Source: Pseudomonas sp. dw_612 (GTDB lineage: Bacteria > Pseudomonadota > Gammaproteobacteria > Pseudomonadales > Pseudomonadaceae). Taken from it: a stretch of 64,000 bases of DNA. This document shows positions 58,131-64,000 of this stretch, piece by piece. The position numbers and the translations under genes were made by a program. The notes under the pieces are model-generated. The model made no database searches. It was not told the origin of the DNA and saw nothing but the letters and a program-made list of their open reading frames with translations. Each line of letters opens with the position of its first letter. The first letter of the stretch is position 1. The stretch lies in the NCBI RefSeq assembly GCF_018449725.1, contig NZ_JAAVVC010000011.1, positions 62,001 to 126,000 of the forward strand, written 5' to 3'.

Positions 58131-59099
58131 TCAGCCGCCGATAATTTTCATGATGGTCGCCCCACCGGAGAACGCCACTTCCTGCTTGTCTCCCAGGGCT
58201 TTCACCAGCAATCGCTGCAACGCCGGAAGCGCCTGATGACGCGGTTTGTCCAGCAGGTCGCCGACATAGTGGCGATTGCTCGACGACAGGCAGCCATGCA
58301 GCCAACCCGTGGACGACAACCGCAGCCGCGAACACGTCCGGCAGAACGGCACGCTTTCGTTGGCGATCACGCCGAAGTAGCCCTGCCCCGGAATCTCGTA
58401 GCGCACCGCCGTGGCATCCACTGGCGCGTTGGCTTGGAGGTATTCGTAACGGTCGCCGATCAGGCTCAGCAATTGCTGGAGGCTGACGAACTGTTGCAGG
58501 AAGGCGTTGTTGTCGCTGGCCAGGTGGCCCATGCGCATCAGCTCGATAAAACGCAGCTCGTAGCCACGCTCCAGGCAGTAATCGAGCAGCGGCATCACCT
58601 GATCCAGGTTCTGCCCACGCAACGGCACCATATTGACCTTGATCTTGATCCCGGCCGCCGAAGCCTGGTCCATGCCGTCGAGCACGGTGGCCAGATCGCC
58701 ACCACGGGCAATGCTGCGGAACGCGCTGGCGTCCAGGGTATCGAGGGAAACGTTGATGCGCCGGATACCGGCATCCACCAGCAGCGGCAGTTTTTTCGCC
58801 AGCAACTGGCCATTGGTGGTCAGGCTGATGTCTTCCAGGCCCATCTGGCCGACGGCAGTCATGAACGCTTCGAGCTTGGGGCTGACCAGCGGCTCGCCGC
58901 CGGTGATGCGCAACCGTTCGATGCCGGCGGCTTCGATCAGATACGCCACGCCTCGCGCCATGGCCTCGGCCGACAGTTCATCCTGCGCAGCGACCAGCCG
59001 CTTACCGTTCGGCACGCAATAGGTACACGCGTAATTGCAGGCTGAGGTCAGGCTGATCCGCAAATTGCGAAAACGCCTGCCTTGACGGTCAACGATCAT
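58131..59099 (-). CDS. moaA: GTP 3',8-cyclase (molybdenum cofactor synthesis, MoaA)
   Basis: The 322-residue radical SAM enzyme has cluster-1 cysteines in SACNYACTYC (Cx3Cx2C near residue 24), the SAM-binding RITGGEPLV and LTTNGQLL, and cluster-2 cysteines in FCRTCSRLRLSSTGWLHGC near 258, which bind the second [4Fe-4S] and GTP. It ends in the required Gly-Gly (MKIIGG), as in true MoaA. It makes 3',8-cH2GTP in Moco synthesis. No other mo-genes are adjacent; pseudomonads often keep this moaA apart. The start MIVDRQG at 59099 follows GGAG; a longer frame to 59147 is not supported. Confidence 0.92.
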   Translation of the reverse strand: MIVDRQGRRFRNLRISLTSACNYACTYCVPNGKRLVAAQDELSAEAMARGVAYLIEAAGIERLRITGGEPLVSPKLEAFMTAVGQMGLEDISLTTNGQLLAKKLPLLVDAGIRRINVSLDTLDASAFRSIARGGDLATVLDGMDQASAAGIKIKVNMVPLRGQNLDQVMPLLDYCLERGYELRFIELMRMGHLASDNNAFLQQFVSLQQLLSLIGDRYEYLQANAPVDATAVRYEIPGQGYFGVIANESVPFCRTCSRLRLSSTGWLHGCLSSSNRHYVGDLLDKPRHQALPALQRLLVKALGDKQEVAFSGGATIMKIIGG

Positions 59100-59239
59100 G
59101 AAGCACTCCGGCAGAAGAAGTTTCGGGACCGCTAAAACTTGACTCACAAATCAAGTTTTAGCAATACCTAAGCCTGAGTATATTCCTGCGGTACTGCGCC
59201 ATGTAGCAAAATAATGGCGCAATCAGGCAGCTGAATGAT

Positions 59240-59878
59240 TCAGCTGCTCGGCGTGTCGGTGTCGCGCTTGCGCTTGTTGCCCATGCGTACGCCGATGTCC
59301 ATCAGGAACTGGAAGAAACCTTCCTGATCTTCCAGCACATTGCTCCAGAACGGCGAGTGATACAGCGCCACGGCGCCATGCACCAGCGCCCAGGACGCGC
59401 AGTAATGGAAGTACGGCGGCACGTCTTCGAGCTTGCCTTCGCTGATCCGGCCCTTGATCAGCAGGGTCAAGCGTTCGAAGTTCGAGGCACGGATCTTGTG
59501 CAGCTCCTCGACCATCTCCGGCACCTGATTGCCCTTGACCACCTTTTCTTCCAGACGATCGAACAAGCGATAGCGTTGCGGATCGCGCATGCGGAATTCG
59601 AAGTAGGCCCGGGACAGGGCTTCCTTGTCCTTGTCGACATCGGCGGAATGCAACAGCTCGTTCAAATCGCGCTCGTAATCGAGCATCAGGCGCAGATAGA
59701 TCTCGGCCTTGGATTTGAAGTGCTTGTAGATCGTGCCTTTGCCGATACCGACGGCATCAGCAATCATCTCGACGGTGACACTGTCTTCACCTTGGTCGAG
59801 GAACAGCTTGAGCGCGGTATCGAGAATTTCTTGCTCGCGGCGACGAAACTCACGGACCTTACGAGGTTCTTTATGCAT
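59240..59878 (-). CDS. TetR/AcrR-family regulator
   Basis: The 212-residue protein has an N-terminal TetR helix-turn-helix (REQEILDTALKLFLDQGEDSVTVEMIADAVGIGKGTIYKHFKSKAEIY). The C-terminal domain, FEFRMRDPQRYRLFDRLEEKVVKG and PPYFHYCASWALVHGAVALYHSPFW, probably binds a small ligand. The target is unknown. I recall a TetR gene at the same place next to the RgsA sRNA and tatD in P. aeruginosa. The sRNA is encoded on the opposite strand upstream of it. Confidence 0.88.
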   Translation of the reverse strand: MHKEPRKVREFRRREQEILDTALKLFLDQGEDSVTVEMIADAVGIGKGTIYKHFKSKAEIYLRLMLDYERDLNELLHSADVDKDKEALSRAYFEFRMRDPQRYRLFDRLEEKVVKGNQVPEMVEELHKIRASNFERLTLLIKGRISEGKLEDVPPYFHYCASWALVHGAVALYHSPFWSNVLEDQEGFFQFLMDIGVRMGNKRKRDTDTPSS

Positions 59879-60053
59879 AAGAAAAGGTCTGTTGGGGTCA
59901 AAATTCGAAGCCGCGTATTATGCCTAACTTGCGCCAAAATGCACGGATCATCCGAGCATATCTGTGTTTCTTGATCATTTCACGCATGGCCACCGGTTGA
60001 TGAGAACTCTTCCGAAGCGCACGTATTCCAAATTTGTTTAAAAACCGGGGCGG

Positions 60054-60060
60054 CTAAACT
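60054..60060 (+). promoter_or_regulatory. Sigma-S/sigma70-like -10 element of the sRNA
   Basis: CGGCTAAACT resembles the extended -10 used by RpoS (CTAnACT). A start of transcription near 60067 would fit. RgsA is known to be RpoS-dependent in pseudomonads. Confidence 0.5.
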
Positions 60061-60066
60061 GGCGTC

Positions 60067-60211
60067 GGCGCAATACTGATCAATACTTGAACTGTCGGCG
60101 AGGCATCTCCCCCAAGTGTCGCGCCGATATAGGTACCAACGGACCGCGTACCTTTGTTTTACTCCTAATGGTCTTAACCCGGATTCACCCCCCAGAACCC
60201 GGGTTTTTTTT
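60067..60211 (+). ncRNA. rgsA: Probable RgsA (P16) small RNA
   Basis: In P. aeruginosa RgsA (formerly P16) lies directly beside tatD, between it and a tetR-type gene; the same neighbourhood is seen here. The transcript would run from an RpoS-like -10 to a strong terminator at 60176-60211, giving about 145 nt. RgsA depends on Gac/RpoS and acts with Hfq in stress survival. Evidence: position, promoter-like element and terminator; the name comes from conserved context and memory, not alignment. The 5' end is approximate. Confidence 0.65.
60176..60211 (+). terminator. Terminator of the sRNA
   Basis: AACCCGG..CCGGGTT pairs across a 16-base loop and is followed by eight T. No protein gene on this strand ends here, which supports a non-coding transcript. 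Confidence 0.85.
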
Positions 60212-60273
60212 GCCTGCGATTCAGGGGTCATCGACCCCGTAGAAGCTGCTGAAGGCTGCGATCTTTACCGGCG

Positions 60274-61065
60274 TTACGCCGATGCCCTGACATGCGCCAA
60301 CGGAAACAACCGCTTGAAATTCTCAGTGGTCTGCTCGGCAAATCGCTCGTAAGACTCACCCCGCAGCATCGCCAGAAACTCTGCCACTTCCCGCACATAT
60401 TGCGGCAGGTTCGGTTTGCCGCGATAAGGGATCGGTGCCAGGTACGGCGAATCGGTTTCCACCAGCAAACGGTCGGCCGGGACTTTGCTCGCCACGTCGC
60501 GCAATGCATCGGCATTGCGAAACGTCACAATCCCGGACAGGGAAATGTAATAGCCCATGTCCAGCGCAGCCTTGGCCATGTCCCAGTCTTCGGTAAAGCA
60601 ATGCAGCACACCGGCCTGGGGCAATGCGGCTTCGCGCAACAGGCTCAAGGTATCGGCGCGGGCACCACGGGTGTGGATGATCACCGGTTTGCCGGTTTGC
60701 TGGGCGGCTTGCAGATGCAGACGAAAAGACTCCTGCTGCAACTCCGCCGCTTCCGGCTCGTAGTGATAATCGAGGCCGGTTTCACCAATCGCCACCACCC
60801 GCGGGTGATTCAGCTCCTGCAGCAACCAGTCCAGCGCCGGCGCGGCACCGGGTTGCACGTCTAGCGGATGCACACCGACCGAGCAATCGACGTCGTCATA
60901 ACGCTCGGCCAGGGCTTTGACATCGGCGGCATTGTCGACGCTGACGCCGATGCACAAAAAGTGCCCGACCCCGCGTTGGCGGGCCGCATCGAGGGCGGCA
61001 TCCAGGGAGCCGCCGTGGGCGGCGAGGTCGAGGCGGTCAAGGTGGCAATGGGAATCTACGAGCAT
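60274..61065 (-). CDS. TatD-family metal-dependent hydrolase
   Basis: The 263-residue TIM-barrel deoxyribonuclease-like enzyme has the metal ligands: DSHCHLDRLDL near residue 4, GETGLDYHYEPE near 92, IIHTRGA near 130, HCFTEDWDMA near 156 and ETDSPYLAP near 204. TatD enzymes have 3'-5' exonuclease activity and occur in DNA repair and apoptosis-like processes. It is the last gene of the minus-strand unit mltG-tmk-holB-pilZ-tatD. Confidence 0.93.
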   Translation of the reverse strand: MLVDSHCHLDRLDLAAHGGSLDAALDAARQRGVGHFLCIGVSVDNAADVKALAERYDDVDCSVGVHPLDVQPGAAPALDWLLQELNHPRVVAIGETGLDYHYEPEAAELQQESFRLHLQAAQQTGKPVIIHTRGARADTLSLLREAALPQAGVLHCFTEDWDMAKAALDMGYYISLSGIVTFRNADALRDVASKVPADRLLVETDSPYLAPIPYRGKPNLPQYVREVAEFLAMLRGESYERFAEQTTENFKRLFPLAHVRASA

Positions 61066-61079
61066 AAAAGGGCTGCAAC

Positions 61080-61436
61080 TTACATCGTATGAGTGGGACG
61101 GTCGGATTTCAGCGCTCCGGCCAGATGGGTTTCGATTCGACTGCGAGCGGTGTTGTCACCGTCGTTGAACTGCACGCCAACGCCGGCGGCGCGGTTGCCC
61201 TGGGCGCCTTTCGGAGTGATCCAGGTGACTTTGCCGGCGACCGGAATTTTTTCCGCTTCGTCCATCAGGTTCAGCAACATGAACACTTCGTCGCCCAACT
61301 TGTAGCTTTTGTTGGTCGGGATGAACAGGCCGCCGTTCTTGATGAACGGCATGTAGGCCGCGTACAGCACGGACTTGTCCTTGATGGTCAGGGACAAAAT
61401 GCCGTTGCGCGGCCCGGTGTTGACGGGTTCATTCAT
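61080..61436 (-). CDS. pilZ: PilZ domain protein
   Basis: The 118-residue protein begins MNEPVNTGPRNGILSLTIKD and has the PilZ fold (LYAAYMPFIKNGGLFIPTNKSYKLGDEVFMLLNLMDEAEKIPVAGKVTWITPKG, split here for length). It lacks the RxxxR motif that binds c-di-GMP, as does the founding PilZ protein, needed for type IV pilus assembly. GAGG lies eight bases upstream of the ATG at 61436. Encoded between holB and tatD as in other pseudomonads. Confidence 0.92.
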   Translation of the reverse strand: MNEPVNTGPRNGILSLTIKDKSVLYAAYMPFIKNGGLFIPTNKSYKLGDEVFMLLNLMDEAEKIPVAGKVTWITPKGAQGNRAAGVGVQFNDGDNTARSRIETHLAGALKSDRPTHTM

Positions 61437-61468
61437 GCTGACCTCCATGGCTGATGCTCAGAGTCTAG

Positions 61469-62455
61469 TCACTTCTGGCCCGGCAAAGACACCCATTGCA
61501 CCAGCAGCGCTTCAAGCAGCAGCGCCGGATTGAGGTTGGCCTTGCTCATCACCTTCTGACGCTGGGCGAGGATCCAGTCCTGAATAGTGAGGACTTTGGC
61601 CTGCCCGGACTTCTGCGCCAGGTATTGAATGACCTTGCGCATGTCCATCAGGCCCAGGCCTTCTTCATCCTGGGTCAATTGATAGCGCAGGATCAGGCTC
61701 GACCAGTCGCAGAACCAGTCGAACAACAGCAATTGCGGAATACTTTTCCATTCTTCGGCCAGTTGCGTCGGCGACTTCTGCTGCTTGAGCAACTGCTTCA
61801 CGCCTTCAACCACCAGCACGCGCTGTTCGCGCACGCCCTGGTTTTGCAACTTGACCGCAGCCAATGGTGAACCGGCCGCCAACGTCAGCAATTCGACGCG
61901 CTCTTCCTGCGAGCAATCCGGCAAGGCCTTGGTCAACCACGCCAGGCTCATCGCCTCGCTGGGCAGCGGACAGGCTTGCTGCTGGCAGCGGCTCTTGATG
62001 GTTGGCAGCAAACGGCTGGTCTGGTGACTGACCAACAGCAACACGGTATCGCCGGACGGTTCTTCAAGACTTTTGAGCAAGGCGTTGGCGGCGTTGACGT
62101 TCATCGACTCGACCGGCTCGATCAGCACCACTTTGCGCCCGCCCATCTGCGCGGTCTGGACCACGAAGCTGACCAGATCACGCACCTGATCGACCTTGAT
62201 TGCCTTGTCGGCCTCTTCCGGCTCCAGGATGTAGTTGTCGGGGTGACTGCCGGCCTTGAGCAACAGGCAGGACTTGCACTCACCGCAGGCATCCTGGACC
62301 GTCGGACGCTGACACAGCAAATGCGCCATCAAGCGTTCAGCCAAGGCACGTTTGCCGATCCCGGCCGGACCATGGAGCAAATAGGCATGGGCGTGTTGCT
62401 TGCGGCCCGCCAATTGCAGCCAGAGCTCGTCCTGCCATGGATAAGCCTCAGCCAC
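61469..62455 (-). CDS. holB: DNA polymerase III delta' subunit
   Basis: The 328-residue clamp-loader subunit has the P-loop LLHGPAGIGKRALAERLMAHL near residue 27 and a zinc cluster of four cysteines in LLCQRP..ACGECKSCLLL near 50-66. SRC motif TIKSRCQQQAC follows near 155. It is the stator of the gamma/tau complex that loads the beta clamp. It overlaps tmk by 8 bp, which indicates coupled translation. Confidence 0.95.
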   Translation of the reverse strand: MAEAYPWQDELWLQLAGRKQHAHAYLLHGPAGIGKRALAERLMAHLLCQRPTVQDACGECKSCLLLKAGSHPDNYILEPEEADKAIKVDQVRDLVSFVVQTAQMGGRKVVLIEPVESMNVNAANALLKSLEEPSGDTVLLLVSHQTSRLLPTIKSRCQQQACPLPSEAMSLAWLTKALPDCSQEERVELLTLAAGSPLAAVKLQNQGVREQRVLVVEGVKQLLKQQKSPTQLAEEWKSIPQLLLFDWFCDWSSLILRYQLTQDEEGLGLMDMRKVIQYLAQKSGQAKVLTIQDWILAQRQKVMSKANLNPALLLEALLVQWVSLPGQK

Positions 62456-63080
62456 GGGTCAACTCCAGCAAACGCGGGAGCAACGCATTCAGGGCCTGCT
62501 GAACCTGTGGCAACGGCTGGGCGGCATCCACCAGCACATAGCGCGCCGGATCCGCCTCAGCGCGCTTGAGAAAGGCGCTGCGCACCGCATCAAAAAAGGC
62601 TCGGCCTTCGAGTTCGAAACGATCCAGCCGACCGCGAGCACTGGCACGGGCCAGGCCGACTTCCACCGGCAGGTCGAAAATCAGGGTCAGGTCCGGGCGC
62701 AAGTCGCCCTGGACGAAAGTTTCCAGAGTGGCGATGCGATCGAGCGACAAACCGCGGCCGCCGCCCTGATAGGCGTAGGTCGAATCAGTGAAACGGTCGC
62801 ACAAGACCACCGCGCCACGGGCCAGCGCCGGACGGATCACCTCGGCCAGATGCTGGGCGCGGGCGGCGAACACCAGCAGCAGCTCGGTGTCGGGGTTCAT
62901 GACTTCGTCCACCGGGGCCAGCAGCACTTCGCGGATGCGCTCGGCCAACGGCGTACCGCCCGGCTCGCGGGTCAACAGCACTTCGATACCCGCGGCGCGC
63001 AGGCGCTCGGCCAGGTATTCGCGATTGGTGCTCTTGCCGGCGCCTTCCGGGCCTTCCAGGGTAATAAACAAGCCAGTCAC
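62448..63080 (-). CDS. tmk: Thymidylate kinase
   Basis: The 210-residue kinase has P-loop TLEGPEGAGKSTNREYLAERL, the substrate motifs LTREPGGTPLAERIREVLL and LCDRFTDSTYAYQGGGRGLSL, and the lid RASARGRLDRFE. It converts dTMP to dTDP. Sits between mltG (20 bp upstream) and holB (overlap 8 bp). Bacterial type by the Arg in the LID. Confidence 0.96.
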   Translation of the reverse strand: MTGLFITLEGPEGAGKSTNREYLAERLRAAGIEVLLTREPGGTPLAERIREVLLAPVDEVMNPDTELLLVFAARAQHLAEVIRPALARGAVVLCDRFTDSTYAYQGGGRGLSLDRIATLETFVQGDLRPDLTLIFDLPVEVGLARASARGRLDRFELEGRAFFDAVRSAFLKRAEADPARYVLVDAAQPLPQVQQALNALLPRLLELTRG

Positions 63081-63099
63081 AGGCAGTCCTTAATCAGAG

Positions 63100-64000
63100 T
63101 CATTGCGGGCTTTGCGGTGCCGGCGTCGGCGCATCCGGTTCGGGTACGGGTTCTTGCGCGGGCATTGGCGGTACGGCTTCCGGCGCGGGTGCGGGTGCGG
63201 GTGCGGGTGCCGGAGGCGGTTCTTGCGCCGGCACTGGCGGCACCGCTTCGGGCGCGGTATCGGGTGAAGCGGCAGGAATCGGCGTCTCGGCTTCCGGCGT
63301 CACAGCCCCGTTAGTCGGTGCCGGGCTGGAGCGGTAATCGGCACGCCGCTTGAGCTGGAACTCCCGGACCGCCGAGTTATGCGCATCCAGATCATCGGAG
63401 AACACGTGGCTGCCGTCACCGCGAGCCACAAAATACAGACTGTTGCCGGCCACCGGATTCAGCGCCGCATGGATCGCCTCGCGGCCGACCATGGCAATCG
63501 GCGTCGGCGGCAGGCCTGAAATCATGTAGGTGTTGTACGGCGTCGCTTCCTTGAGATGGGCGCGGGTCAACTTGCCGTTGTAGCGATCACCCAGACCGTA
63601 GATCACGGTCGGATCAGTCTGCAGCATCATGCCCATCGCCATGCGCCGCACGAACACACCGGCAATCTGCCCGCGCTCTTGCGGCACGCCGGTTTCCTTC
63701 TCCACCAGCGAGGCCATGATCAGCGCCTGATAGGGTTCGGTGTAGGGCACGTCAGCCGCGCGTTTTTCCCACTCCTTGGCCAACACCTCGTCGAGGCGCT
63801 CATAGGCTTTTTTCAGCAGCTCGGCGTCGGTCATGCCGCGCACGAAGCTGTAGGTGTCCGGGAAGAAGCGGCCCTCAGGGAAAATCCCGCTGTGGCCCAG
63901 CTTGTCCATCACTTGGGTGTCGCTCAGGCCGGTCAGGGTTTGTTTGAGCTTGTCATCCTTGGCCAGTGCCGCGCGGACCTGATGGAAGTTCCAGCCTTCG
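63100..64000 (-). CDS. mltG: Endolytic murein transglycosylase MltG (YceG), C-terminal part; start outside window
   Basis: The frame stays open to the right edge. It encodes EGWNFHQVRAALAKDDKLK at the edge, then GRFFPDTYSFVRG, then the catalytic region LIMASLVEKETGVPQERGQIAGVFVRRM with the active Glu, LQTDPTVIYGLGD and GREAIHAALNPV..YFVARGDGSHVFSDDLDAHN. The enzyme cleaves nascent peptidoglycan and sets glycan length. Unlike E. coli MltG it has a Pro/Ala-rich C-terminal tail of about 70 residues with a repeated EAVPP(V/M)PAQEP motif. Inner membrane, periplasmic face. Confidence 0.92.
   Translation of the reverse strand, partial: EGWNFHQVRAALAKDDKLKQTLTGLSDTQVMDKLGHSGIFPEGRFFPDTYSFVRGMTDAELLKKAYERLDEVLAKEWEKRAADVPYTEPYQALIMASLVEKETGVPQERGQIAGVFVRRMAMGMMLQTDPTVIYGLGDRYNGKLTRAHLKEATPYNTYMISGLPPTPIAMVGREAIHAALNPVAGNSLYFVARGDGSHVFSDDLDAHNSAVREFQLKRRADYRSSPAPTNGAVTPEAETPIPAASPDTAPEAVPPVPAQEPPPAPAPAPAPAPEAVPPMPAQEPVPEPDAPTPAPQSPQ

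Larger units (their letters stand above)
59879..60273. other. 395-bp intergenic region with a small RNA
   Basis: No protein gene is supported; a short minus-strand open frame (59980-60231) overlaps the sRNA and has no ribosome site. The plus strand holds a sigmaS-like -10 and a terminator (listed separately). A single half REP (GTAGAAGCTGCTGAAGGCTGCGATC) lies at about 60240-60264. Confidence 0.6.

Noticed and set aside
59980..60231. 83-codon minus-strand frame between tetR and tatD
   Set aside because: No ribosome site, overlaps the predicted sRNA and its terminator, composition unlike coding sequence.

Overview
The window looks like chromosome of a Pseudomonas fluorescens-group bacterium. 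The evidence is high GC content, many REP-type palindromes (families built on 'TGTGGGAGCGGGCTTGCTCGCG' and 'GATCGCAGCC..GGCAGCTCCTAC'), an extra CsrA/Rsm paralogue, a NAGGN osmolyte operon, and a core gene order that I recall from P. aeruginosa (etfA-etfB-ETF-QO, then DUF1285, moaA-like, tetR, RgsA sRNA, tatD, pilZ, holB, tmk, mltG). No rRNA, tRNA, CRISPR, phage or transposase gene was seen. Both edges cut genes: fumC on the left and mltG on the right.

Layout. 0-7 kb holds the fumC end, an EamA exporter, a DUF6316 protein, a thiolase, polyphosphate:AMP phosphotransferase and bifunctional MnmC. 7.1-11.9 kb is one giant gene (about 1608 aa) with leucine-rich repeats and a C-terminal NEL-type E3 ubiquitin-ligase domain with a visible C-x-D motif; it looks like a host-directed effector, with no secretion genes nearby. 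12.2-17.1 kb is the three-gene NAGGN (N-acetylglutaminylglutamine amide) osmoprotectant operon. 17.2-27.5 kb holds YheU, an RsmI-like CsrA, YnfA, an SDR, a 50-aa DUF3309 protein, an LTA-synthase-like sulfatase, a START protein, a YkgJ protein, a MocR regulator, two lipoproteins and a periplasmic binding protein. 27.6-31.6 kb is the electron-transfer flavoprotein system, etfBA divergent from ETF-QO, with a good sigma70 promoter and a PsrA-like box.

31.7-56.6 kb is mainly accessory metabolism lying between core blocks. It contains an AraC/alcohol dehydrogenase pair; a D-galactonate operon dgoK-dgoA-dgoD-dgoT-iclR; an uncharacterised lipoprotein, a GNAT, an HD-domain protein, an MFS transporter and three small stress-type proteins; a GntR / ADP-ribosylglycohydrolase-like / NCS1 permease / PfkB kinase operon of unknown substrate; and a sugar locus FadR-SMP30-SDR-araFGH. 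The dgo operon and the sugar dehydrogenase gene are driven by near-identical promoters (same -35, same -10, same 18-bp spacing, same upstream TCCCA-N5-TGGGA site) about 15 kb apart. This suggests one split regulon for oxidative galactose breakdown (De Ley-Doudoroff route): ABC uptake, sugar 1-dehydrogenase, SMP-30 lactonase, galactonate dehydratase, kinase, aldolase. The FadR-type regulator has its own candidate operator, found upstream of itself and of araF.

56.7-64 kb returns to the core: DUF1285, DUF4823 lipoprotein, MoaA, a TetR regulator, a probable RgsA sRNA on the opposite strand, then the cell-envelope/replication operon mltG-tmk-holB-pilZ-tatD.
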